Origin: Bacteroidota bacterium
Lineage (GTDB): Bacteria; Bacteroidota; Bacteroidia; JACPRZ01
Length of the DNA: 43,560 nucleotides
Direction: 5' to 3'
Assembly: GCA_016193485.1 (NCBI GenBank)
Contig: JACPRZ010000050.1
Location: 1-43,560, forward strand
The position numbers and the translations under genes were made by a program. Numbering within the stretch: position 1 is the stretch's first letter; every line of letters begins with the position of its first letter. Of the stretch, positions 15,176 to 22,940 are shown one piece after another. The notes beneath the pieces were generated by a model, which saw nothing but the letters and a program-made list of their open reading frames with translations, ran no database searches and was not told the DNA's origin.

Positions 15176-18010
15176 ATGAAAATAAAAAGACGCGACTTCA
15201 TCCGTTCAATAGGCGTTGCAGGCACAGGAATGGTGGTATTTAATCCGGTGCTGAATGCTTTTGGAAAGGCAAAACCCAAAAATGCCAAACTTGATATCGG
15301 TACTTGGGTACCCTCTACATGCCAGGGATGCACAACCTGGTGCCCGAATCAGGTTCTTATTCAAAACGGAAGAGCCGTTAAAGTACGTGGCAATCCCAAT
15401 TCAATGTACCAGCCAGGTATGTTGTGCCCGAAAGGACATCTGAACATTCAGCAATTATACAGTCCCGACAGGGTGAAGATGCCTATGAAAAGGCAGAACT
15501 CTACAAAAGGTAAAGGGGTTGACCCTCAGTTCATTCCTATAACTTGGGACGATGCGATGACTGAGATAGCAACCAAAATGCTTGAGTTGCGCACAAATAG
15601 CGAAAAGCACAAATTTATTCTCTTCCGCGGAAGGTACACCTATTCATACCCACTTTTCTACGATGCCATTCCCAAAATTTTCGGTTCACCCAATAAGGCC
15701 TCTCACAGCACGCTGTGTGCCGAAGTGGAAAAAACGGGTCCTTATTTTCTTGCCGGGAAATGGACATACAGGGATTATGACCTGGCAAATACAAAATATC
15801 TCGTTTTCTGGGGAACAGATCCTTTCCGCGCGAACAGGCAAATACCGGTACTGATTAATAAATGGAAACTTATCAGGCAGCAGGCGAAAGTGGTGACCAT
15901 TGATCCTCTTTATTCCGGTGCAGCAGCAAAATCAGATATGTGGCTCCCGGTAACACCCGGTGAAGATGGGGCACTGGCAAGCGCTATCGCCCACCATATA
16001 CTTGTTAAAGGAATCTGGTATAAACCATTTGTCGGTGATTTCAATGGTACAGGTGTAACCCAGTTTGTAGGTAATACACAAGTAAGCGAATCGGCATTCA
16101 CTGAAATCGATACTTCCGGAATTATAAAATGGTGGAATACCGAATTGTATGACAAAACACCCTCATGGGCTGCAGCCATTACCGGAATATCGCAGTCAAC
16201 TATTGAAAAAATCGCAGAAGACATGGCTGCCGCTGCCCCAAAGTTGTGTATTTGGTACGGTCCTACCATGTGGCCGAGAGGAACCTATACTGCTATGGCT
16301 ATTATGGCGCTCCATGGTCTTCTTGGGGCTTATGACAATACTGGGGGTCCCAATCCGGGACAAAGTAAACCCACCACCGCCTCAACGCCATCAACCACTT
16401 CTTATGAAGATGGCACGCCCATAACTACAAAAATTGACGGTGGAGGAACTGAGTTTTTCCCGGCAATTAATGATTCCGGAGTCCAGAAGGCGACTGTTAC
16501 CAATAATATACCTAACAACATGCTCACTGCCAACCCTTATGATATAAAGATGATTTTGGGAACCTGGTGCAACTGGGCATTTAGCGGTGCCGATGCAAAA
16601 CGGTGGAGAGAGGCGCTCGGAAGTACAAATCCTAATGGCGCCCCATACTTTGTTCACGTAACCACTCACGCTTCAGAATTCTCACAATTTGCCGATATCG
16701 TTCTGCCGGCATCTCATGAGGGTCTGGAAAATTATTCCTTTATACCTACCGGTGGCAACCTGTGGGGTGAGATCTCGATTGAGCAGCCCGTAGTAACAAA
16801 ACTTTTTGATACACGGGCAGCGGAAAATGAAATATCTTTCATGCTTGCCGAAAAGTTAAATTCACTTGGTTTTCCAAACCTCTACAATTACTTTACCAAT
16901 CAGTTTAAAGATCCTGACACATCTGCAGCGCCAACTAATTATTCTGAATTTGCCGAATACGCGACTAAATTTTACCTCCAACCCGTTTACAGCGCTGCCC
17001 CATTCGGTACATGGGCTAAATTCAAAGCAACAGGAGTTAAATCAAGCGGTCCGTACCAGTTCAGGAAACTCTGGGGCGGTAATTTTCCGACACCTACCAA
17101 AAAATTTGAATTTTACAGCGAGACATTAAAGAAAAACCTTCTTCATCATGCAGCCGATTCTGCCGCTAAAGTCATGACCGTTACATTGACAGGAACAAGC
17201 GGTACCGCTAATGTTAATATCGGAGGAACCGATTACCTTGCAACCTTCAATACGAGTTTGACCCAAACAGCCACTGACTTTGTTAACAGTTGGGCTGCCA
17301 CGATTCTCTCCGCCCATAGTGTCAAAGTAACAAGTTCAGCAGCAACCATTGTCTTAACTGCAACCGTTAACGGTGTTGACTTTACAGCGAACGCCCCGGT
17401 CAATGCAAGCGGTGATTTAGGAGGATCAATAGCCACAACAACAGCAATAAATTCAACACCGCGCTGGACACCCAAGACGGTCAGTCAAACGCTACAGGAT
17501 GCAAATTACTCAACTAATCTGGGTGAGAAAGCATTTGTACCTCACTACGAACCGCCTAAGCGTAATGGCGACACGGTCAATTATCCGTTTGAATTTATTG
17601 ACTGCAAATCACGTTATAATCGCGAAGGCAGGAGCCAGAATTCACCTTTTTATTACCAGTTTAAAAAACTTGACCCGGGTGACGCTAATTGGGAAGATTG
17701 TGTAAAAATCAATCCGGCAGATGCAGCAACGCTCGGCATCAGCAATGGCGACAGTGTAAAAATTACTTCACCTGCCGGAAATATCACGGTAAAAGCAAAA
17801 TTATGGGAAGGAATCAGGCCAGGGTGCGTTGCAAAAACATACGGACAGGGACATTGGGCGTATGGCAGGTTTGCAAGTGATTATGCAACCCTCAGTGAAA
17901 AACCGGGTCGGGGTAATAACAATGAAATCCTGGTTGATGATTATGACCGTCTCACCGGCAGTACCGCAAGGAATGGCGGATTTACAGGAGTGAAGATTGA
18001 AAAAGTGTAA
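15176..18010 (+). CDS. Tat-exported molybdopterin oxidoreductase catalytic subunit, ArrA-like (respiratory arsenate reductase type)
   Basis: The protein has 944 residues with a Tat signal (RRDFIRSIGVAGTG, 5-18). The [4Fe-4S] motif is Cys49-x2-Cys52-x3-Cys56-x27-Cys84. Cys181 (SHSTLCAEVEK) is the likely Mo ligand. R153, Y154, H177, C181, K186 and Y198 reproduce, with a constant offset of 12, the residues I recall from the Shewanella ANA-3 ArrA active site (R165, Y166, H189, C193, K198, Y210). The C-terminal half has YGQGHWAYG. The adjoining ars operon supports arsenate as substrate, but polysulfide, thiosulfate or another oxyanion remains possible. An extra domain of about 95 residues (about 664-762) interrupts the usual fold, and a second low-complexity insertion lies at about 395-440. 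The Fe-S subunit and a TorD chaperone follow. Confidence 0.88.
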   Translation: MKIKRRDFIRSIGVAGTGMVVFNPVLNAFGKAKPKNAKLDIGTWVPSTCQGCTTWCPNQVLIQNGRAVKVRGNPNSMYQPGMLCPKGHLNIQQLYSPDRVKMPMKRQNSTKGKGVDPQFIPITWDDAMTEIATKMLELRTNSEKHKFILFRGRYTYSYPLFYDAIPKIFGSPNKASHSTLCAEVEKTGPYFLAGKWTYRDYDLANTKYLVFWGTDPFRANRQIPVLINKWKLIRQQAKVVTIDPLYSGAAAKSDMWLPVTPGEDGALASAIAHHILVKGIWYKPFVGDFNGTGVTQFVGNTQVSESAFTEIDTSGIIKWWNTELYDKTPSWAAAITGISQSTIEKIAEDMAAAAPKLCIWYGPTMWPRGTYTAMAIMALHGLLGAYDNTGGPNPGQSKPTTASTPSTTSYEDGTPITTKIDGGGTEFFPAINDSGVQKATVTNNIPNNMLTANPYDIKMILGTWCNWAFSGADAKRWREALGSTNPNGAPYFVHVTTHASEFSQFADIVLPASHEGLENYSFIPTGGNLWGEISIEQPVVTKLFDTRAAENEISFMLAEKLNSLGFPNLYNYFTNQFKDPDTSAAPTNYSEFAEYATKFYLQPVYSAAPFGTWAKFKATGVKSSGPYQFRKLWGGNFPTPTKKFEFYSETLKKNLLHHAADSAAKVMTVTLTGTSGTANVNIGGTDYLATFNTSLTQTATDFVNSWAATILSAHSVKVTSSAATIVLTATVNGVDFTANAPVNASGDLGGSIATTTAINSTPRWTPKTVSQTLQDANYSTNLGEKAFVPHYEPPKRNGDTVNYPFEFIDCKSRYNREGRSQNSPFYYQFKKLDPGDANWEDCVKINPADAATLGISNGDSVKITSPAGNITVKAKLWEGIRPGCVAKTYGQGHWAYGRFASDYATLSEKPGRGNNNEILVDDYDRLTGSTARNGGFTGVKIEKV
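17165..17461 (+). other. Inserted beta-rich domain within the molybdoenzyme
   Basis: This stretch encodes residues about 664-762, between EFYSETLKK and VPHYEPPK, which are normally close together in this enzyme family. It is rich in Thr, Ala, Ser, Val and Gly (TLTGTSGTANVNIGGTDYLA), with no cysteines and no charged clusters. It resembles small beta-sandwich modules seen in phage and Bacteroidota surface proteins. The reading frame is intact on both sides. Confidence 0.7.
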
Positions 18011-18118
18011 AATCAACGAAATACGAAACTTTACGAATATACGAAGTACGAATAAATACAGTAAATACAACGCAAAATACTAAACTGTGAAAAATAGTAA
18101 CAATTAAAACCGAATATC

Positions 18119-19213
18119 ATGGCTAAATACGGAATGGCAATTGACCTGAACAGGTGCGTGGGATGCGGCACATGCGGCCTTGCCTGCAAAACCGAAAACA
18201 ATACCGACTATAAACAGGGTGGCACGACCTTTAACTGGGCTGATTTCGTGACCTTCACAACAGGTTCCTATGCAAACGGGAATTTCCAGTTCCACGTGTT
18301 GCCGGTACTTTGTAATCACTGCAGCGATGCTCCTTGCGTTGCTGTTTGCCCGCCACATGCATTGTTCAAAAACGCGGACAATCTTACCATGCACGATGAA
18401 AGTAAATGCCTGGGTGATGATTGCGGACACTTGTGCATTGATGCCTGCCCTTTCAGCAACATGGATGTTGATGCCGAAGGGGTGCCATATTCGGTGCTGC
18501 AGGCAAATCCGAAAAACCAGAACACACTTTCGATTTGGGATAATTCCACGTCCATTATTACCGGATGTACAACTAATCCTGCCGACACGGTGACTGCTGC
18601 GGGGAACAACCGCCCTCCCTATAAAAATGCGTACACTCACCAGTATTATTCAGCCGTACGGCCTTCTAATGTGATAGAGAAATGTTATTTCTGCGATCAC
18701 CGCCTGCAAAATGGCGAACAACCCTATTGCGTGGTATCATGCCCTGCCAATGCGAGAATTTTCGGTGATCTTAATGACCCGACAAGCGACATAAGCCAGG
18801 CGTTGAACACCTATGAAGTGCACCGACTGAAAAATAATAACGGTGAATTCCTTGCCGATGGTGAAAATGGTACTGATCCGAATGTCTATTACCTTGGGAA
18901 ATACGGCATTCCTCCGGCTTTGGATGTACAGGAAGTTATCCCGGCAAAAGCAATAGTTAAATTAAATGCTTACCCGAATCCTGCAACTAATGTAGTGCAT
19001 ATCGAATTTGACCTGGATTCCGGTTCTTACATTACGATCTCTCTTTTTGATATTGCGGGTAAAGAGGTATTCCGTGTAATTGATAATGAACACCGGATGA
19101 AAGGCGCTCATAAAATTGACGTGGATGTAAGCAAATTAAAACCGGGTTCCTATATCTGCCGCCTTCAGACCGCTGATGATGCAACTGTATTCAACTTCGT
19201 TGTCGGCAAATGA
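18119..19213 (+). CDS. Four-cluster ferredoxin subunit (ArrB/PsrB type) with a C-terminal T9SS type A sorting domain
   Basis: The protein has 364 residues and no signal peptide, as for partners that travel with a Tat-bearing subunit. Cluster ligands are Cys13/16/19/23, Cys65/68/73/77, Cys97/102/106/110 (unusual x4-x3-x3 spacing) and Cys189/192/204/208. The ferredoxin part ends near NVYYLGKYG (about 262). From residue 281, LNAYPNPATNVVHIEF, the ISLFDIAGKEV core, and a final LKPGSYICRL...FNFVVGK match the type A T9SS C-terminal domain. Such a tag normally directs transport across the outer membrane and surface anchoring. It is 108 bp after the catalytic gene. Surface export of the whole enzyme is an inference. 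Confidence 0.92.
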   Translation: MAKYGMAIDLNRCVGCGTCGLACKTENNTDYKQGGTTFNWADFVTFTTGSYANGNFQFHVLPVLCNHCSDAPCVAVCPPHALFKNADNLTMHDESKCLGDDCGHLCIDACPFSNMDVDAEGVPYSVLQANPKNQNTLSIWDNSTSIITGCTTNPADTVTAAGNNRPPYKNAYTHQYYSAVRPSNVIEKCYFCDHRLQNGEQPYCVVSCPANARIFGDLNDPTSDISQALNTYEVHRLKNNNGEFLADGENGTDPNVYYLGKYGIPPALDVQEVIPAKAIVKLNAYPNPATNVVHIEFDLDSGSYITISLFDIAGKEVFRVIDNEHRMKGAHKIDVDVSKLKPGSYICRLQTADDATVFNFVVGK

Positions 19214-19258
19214 CGGTTTTTAAATGGTTGCAAACAATAGATGTATTTTGGATTGTTT

Positions 19259-19924
19259 ATGAATGAAAAAACATATATCCGTATTGAACAGGCCCGTGGA
19301 GCGGTATTCAATATCTTCACTGCTTTACTTTGTCAGCCGGAGGATTCAATAATCAGGAGCGGGAAAATATTTGAAAAACTTGCCGGTGCTTTTTCACTAT
19401 TAAAATACGAAGGAAATGATTCAATCAGTAAATTAAAAGAAGAATGTAAAAAACAGAGCGATACCGAACTTCTGGTTGAATATTCGCGGTTGTTTATCGG
19501 TCCCTTTAAACTAATAGCGCCTCCTTACAGTTCACTCTATTTCGGCAGTGAATACCTGATGAGCGATGAAACCATGAAGGTAGTGGAATTTTACCGCCAT
19601 GCAGGACTTGATTTCAACAGCGATAAAATTCCGGATATGCCCGACCATGTTGCTGTTGAATGTGAATTCATTTACTTCCTGATCTTTAATGGCATTAAGG
19701 CATTTCTCAAAGGCAACCGGAAAAAAGCGTTATTTTCCAGGAGACACCAGGAAACTTTCATTCAAAAACATTTCATTAAGTGGGTCCCCTCTTTTTGCGG
19801 TAAAGTTATTGAAGGAACTAAAAATGAATATTACAAAGCATTGGCGCAGTGTATTAAAGGGTTTATTGAATGCGATGCAGTGCCGGAATTTCCTTCAGGA
19901 AAAATATTTGATGTCCGGCAATAA
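19259..19924 (+). CDS. TorD/DmsD-family molybdoenzyme maturation chaperone
   Basis: The protein has 221 residues from the ATG at 19259; an in-frame ATG at 19241 adds six residues and cannot be excluded. It is all-helical, with the family signature YSRLFIGPFKLIAPPYSSLYFG and the PDHVAVECEFIYFL helix, followed by HFIKWVPSFCGKV. TorD-like proteins bind the Tat signal of a partner molybdoenzyme and hold it until the cofactor is inserted. Its place 45 bp after the Fe-S subunit makes the upstream catalytic subunit the obvious client. It is cytoplasmic, with no signal peptide. Confidence 0.9.
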   Translation: MNEKTYIRIEQARGAVFNIFTALLCQPEDSIIRSGKIFEKLAGAFSLLKYEGNDSISKLKEECKKQSDTELLVEYSRLFIGPFKLIAPPYSSLYFGSEYLMSDETMKVVEFYRHAGLDFNSDKIPDMPDHVAVECEFIYFLIFNGIKAFLKGNRKKALFSRRHQETFIQKHFIKWVPSFCGKVIEGTKNEYYKALAQCIKGFIECDAVPEFPSGKIFDVRQ

Positions 19925-19958
19925 ATATTTTAGTTGTCAATCATTAAATTAATAATTT

Positions 19959-20498
19959 ATGAAAAAAATTGCCACGGAATCCGTCATCAGGAGAGATACA
20001 ATGCGGGATTTACTGGTATTCCTGCTTTTATTCACCGGAGTAATAATGATAACAACCCAGGGTTGCGTTTGGGATGCACCTGAACCGATAGCCCCTTCAT
20101 GCAGTGACGGTATTCAGAACCAGGATGAAACCGGAGTGGATTGCGGTGGACCCTGCGCTGCTTGTGATACTACATGCGACACCTGTGGTGTAGACACTAT
20201 CATAAACCTCTCAACTGATATTCAACCCATTTTTGACGCCAAATGTGCAACAGCAAATTGCCATGACGCAGCAGGCGGTTATGCATCGGGATTGCTGAAC
20301 CTTACTGCAGGAACTGCGTGGGGTGAATTATGGAATACAGGTACGAACAAACCCTATGTAAATCCTCAGAACCCGACAGAAAAACCGACAAGTTTATATA
20401 CAAAAATAAACACAGGCGGTACAATGTACCTGAAATGCAATGATGATGACCGTGCTAAAATATTGAAGTGGATACAACAGGGAGCGCTTAATAATTAA
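19959..20498 (+). CDS. Monoheme cytochrome lipoprotein (copy 1), paired with a DUF5777 barrel
   Basis: The protein has 179 residues. A signal region ends in a TTQGC lipobox-like site (Cys36). A Cys-rich linker follows (CSDGIQNQDETGVDCGGPC, then AACDTTCDTC), of a type common on Bacteroidota surface proteins. A small cytochrome-like domain begins IQPIFDAKCATANCH, where Cys96-x4-Cys101-His102 is a CX4CH heme-binding variant. A late GGTMYLK may supply the distal Met. The C-terminal ILKWIQQGALNN is shared with the paralogue at 32363. It is probably an outer-membrane-anchored electron carrier. It follows torD by 34 bp and precedes a DUF5777 barrel. Confidence 0.82.
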   Translation: MKKIATESVIRRDTMRDLLVFLLLFTGVIMITTQGCVWDAPEPIAPSCSDGIQNQDETGVDCGGPCAACDTTCDTCGVDTIINLSTDIQPIFDAKCATANCHDAAGGYASGLLNLTAGTAWGELWNTGTNKPYVNPQNPTEKPTSLYTKINTGGTMYLKCNDDDRAKILKWIQQGALNN

Positions 20499-20565
20499 TA
20501 ACATTGTTGATTGATGTGTTTTAGTTTGCAGGTTATTTTTAATGCCATATTGTAAATAATAAACC

Positions 20566-20605
20566 GGCATTAGCAGGCATTAATAGGCATTTGTTGGCAT
20601 TATTC
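20566..20605 (+). repeat. Four tandem 10-bp repeats GGCATTNNNN upstream of the DUF5777 barrel
   Basis: GGCAT begins at 20566, 20576, 20586 and 20596, an exact one-helical-turn spacing, in the 166-bp gap between the cytochrome and the barrel gene. It may be a protein-binding site or a local slippage repeat. No promoter match is evident next to it. Confidence 0.55.
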
Positions 20606-20664
20606 GTAAATTCATTATGATTCGAATTTCGTAAACGTATTTAATAAATAATTGTCATAATACC

Positions 20665-21555
20665 ATGAAACATCCAATTATCATTCTTTTCCTGATGCTC
20701 ATCACCTGCATCGGATTTTCACAGGATACTACATCATCAACTACCGCACCGGCAGAAAAAGACAAACGTCCGGTCAAATCACCGTTTGAAAGCGGCATCA
20801 TGATCAACAGCCAGACCGTTGAAATCCCTACCGCAAAAACCCTTGAGTTTGAAATCTCCCATAGGTTCGGCACGATGGAAAGCGGGATAAGCGACCTCTA
20901 TGGTATTTTTGGTTCGGCAAATTCACGGCTTGCATTGAACTTTAGCATTCTGAAAACATTGCAGGTCGGATTCGGAACAACCCGTTTTGATAAGTTGCAG
21001 GATTTTAACATGAAATGGAATATTCTCAGCCAGACGAGATCAGGTAATATACCTCTCTTTGTTTCCTATTATACAGATATGGCTATTAACGCTGGTCCTA
21101 AAGATGACTTTGATAAATTCGTTCACCGGTTATCTTTTTTCCATGAAATAATCCTTGCCAGGAAAATAAATGAAATGTTCTCGGTCCAGGTTTCCTCAAG
21201 CATCTCCCATATTAATTTTGCCGATACTACTACCTTTAAAGGTTTATCGAATGACAACATTGGTGTTTCCGCAAGCGGAAGGGTTAAGTTTACACCACAG
21301 ACATCCCTGATATTTGAATATATTCATCCGCTTACTACAAGGGATGGCGGTAACCCGAAACCGGATATCGGCATCGGTGTTGAAATCGCTACCAGTGCAC
21401 ATGCTTTCCAGATATTCCTCAGTTCTTATGGCGGGTTGAATAGCCAGAAAGATGTTGTTTTTAATACAAATGATTTCACTAAAATAGGCGATGGGAAAAA
21501 AGGACCTAAAGGAATAATGATCGGCTTCAATATTACGCGGTTGTGGAATTTATGA
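20665..21555 (+). CDS. DUF5777-family outer-membrane beta-barrel (copy 1)
   Basis: The protein has 296 residues with a Sec signal peptide (1-20, ending GFSQ). After a short linker, it shows the family pattern FESGIMINSQTVEIP, LEFEISHRFG and LYGIFGSANSRLALNFS, then alternating amphipathic strands, KPDIGIGVEIATSAHAFQIFLS and a final GFNITRLWNL with a C-terminal barrel-like end. It is an outer-membrane protein of unknown function. The repeated association with a cytochrome lipoprotein, here and at 32363-33921, suggests a porin-cytochrome electron conduit, but this is inferred from context only. Confidence 0.87.
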   Translation: MKHPIIILFLMLITCIGFSQDTTSSTTAPAEKDKRPVKSPFESGIMINSQTVEIPTAKTLEFEISHRFGTMESGISDLYGIFGSANSRLALNFSILKTLQVGFGTTRFDKLQDFNMKWNILSQTRSGNIPLFVSYYTDMAINAGPKDDFDKFVHRLSFFHEIILARKINEMFSVQVSSSISHINFADTTTFKGLSNDNIGVSASGRVKFTPQTSLIFEYIHPLTTRDGGNPKPDIGIGVEIATSAHAFQIFLSSYGGLNSQKDVVFNTNDFTKIGDGKKGPKGIMIGFNITRLWNL

Positions 21556-21736
21556 TTTCACTTCAACGGTTTATTCTTCTTGCGAATCACTCCTCCAATT
21601 TCAATTATGTAATTTATCAATAAATCCGGATGTGAATTTATTACGTTCTTATTTGTACAAAATCAATAAAAAAACTGTTCGACTTCATTTTTAATTTTTA
21701 CCCTGTATTGTAACCTCGCACTGATTTTTATCTGAT

Positions 21737-22465
21737 ATGAACCCCCGGCAAACATACTCATGTATTTCCTGCAGGTTATCCAAATGCCCGGTCAGAGTTT
21801 GCTCGGAGGAGTGGAAAGAAAAATTAGATAGTGTAAAAATCACAAGAATCTATCCCAAAAAGCAAAATATCTACTGGCAGGGGATGGCTGCCTCGGGGGT
21901 CTATTTTATCAATAGCGGAAAAGTTTCTATTGTTGCAGAGATAGGACAGGAAAAAGATCAGATAGTACGCCTTCTCAAAGAAGGCGATGTCTTTGGCATT
22001 CCTTCAAGGGATGAAAAGACGTCCTTCATTTTCAGTTCATTCGCCCTTGACGATTCGGTCATCTGTTTTATTGATAACAAAAATATCACCCCCGCCCTTT
22101 ATGAAAATCCCGAATTTTCGGTTACTCTTTTGTACTATTACATTCGCTCCATGCAGAAAATTGAAATCCGGCTTCGGAACCTTGCCCGGATGAGCGCACG
22201 CGAAAAAGTTGCCGATGCCATTCTTTTTCTGCACTCGGTATATGGCGCGCAGAAACAGAATAATGCAAGCGTCCTTGAAATAAAGATGTCGCAAAGGGAC
22301 CTTGGGAAGTTGTGCTCTCTTTCCGAAGAAATGGTCTGCCGGACGCTGAAAGGATTGACGGATGAAAAACTTGTTTCTGCCAACGGAAAAAATATCGCAA
22401 TCACAAACTTCGGGGGATTGATGAAAATTGTTTCGGACTTTCCATCGCTCTACCTTGAATCTTGA
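21737..22465 (+). CDS. Crp/Fnr-family regulator with N-terminal four-Cys motif (copy 2)
   Basis: The 242-residue protein has an N-terminal CISCRLSKCPVRVC motif (Cx2Cx4Cx4C) followed by SEEWKEKLD, a beta-roll effector domain, and a winged helix with QRDLGKLCSLSEEMVCRTLKGL. It is similar in length and layout to copy 1 at 14215, including IFSSFALDDSVICFIDN, which matches ILSAFALDDSAICFIDN. It lies 181 bp after the DUF5777 gene; TTTGTACAAA at 21652-21661 is a perfect 10-bp dyad upstream. It probably controls respiratory genes in response to a redox or gas signal. Confidence 0.9.
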   Translation: MNPRQTYSCISCRLSKCPVRVCSEEWKEKLDSVKITRIYPKKQNIYWQGMAASGVYFINSGKVSIVAEIGQEKDQIVRLLKEGDVFGIPSRDEKTSFIFSSFALDDSVICFIDNKNITPALYENPEFSVTLLYYYIRSMQKIEIRLRNLARMSAREKVADAILFLHSVYGAQKQNNASVLEIKMSQRDLGKLCSLSEEMVCRTLKGLTDEKLVSANGKNIAITNFGGLMKIVSDFPSLYLES

Positions 22466-22578
22466 AATTTCTTTCTGCCCTAAAATTGATTCCCTTCAAT
22501 CTGTTACTTATTAAAAGGCAAACTAATTCTTGTTCAAATTATTACTTTTTAAGTAATATTACTCATTGGCATGAATGA

Positions 22579-22621
22579 ACAGGTTTGTTTTCTTTACCAT
22601 GAAATTAAACCTGTTTTTTAT
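22579..22621 (+). terminator. Possible terminator after the second Crp/Fnr gene
   Basis: The 9-bp arms AACAGGTTT (22579-22587) and AAACCTGTT (22607-22615) are followed by a T-rich run. The 19-base loop is large, so this is a modest call. An ATTACTT/AAGTAAT dyad lies just upstream (about 22540-22556). Confidence 0.45.
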
Positions 22622-22662
22622 TTAAATCCAATTATTCATTTAAAATTAATCCAATCAAGATT

Positions 22663-22905
22663 ATGAAAACATCAAGACATTATTTGATAATTGCGGGTGC
22701 AGTGCTTGTGGCGCTTGCATTCAGTTCCTGTAAAAAGGAATATTCATGCACCTGCACCACGACCGATTCGATCACCGGTGCGGTAGTGGGAGCATCAACA
22801 GAATATACCGACAAAATGAAGAAAAAGGACTCCGAAGCATGGTGCCCTGCCAGCGCTACCACGAGCGGAGGACTTACCGTAACCTGCACCCTTGCAGAAA
22901 AATAA
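22663..22905 (+). CDS. Small Cys-containing lipoprotein
   Basis: The protein has 80 residues with a lipoprotein signal and lipobox AFSSC (Cys23). The mature part has YSCTCTTTDS, WCPASATT and VTCTLAEK, so five cysteines follow the lipidated one or lie close to it. It matches a class of short Bacteroidota lipoproteins of unknown function. It lies 35 bp upstream of the EB_dh cytochrome lipoprotein and is probably co-transcribed with it. The function is unknown; a structural or accessory surface role is possible. Confidence 0.75.
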   Translation: MKTSRHYLIIAGAVLVALAFSSCKKEYSCTCTTTDSITGAVVGASTEYTDKMKKKDSEAWCPASATTSGGLTVTCTLAEK

Positions 22906-22940
22906 TAATTAATAAAACTTAACCCAATAATAAAATTACC

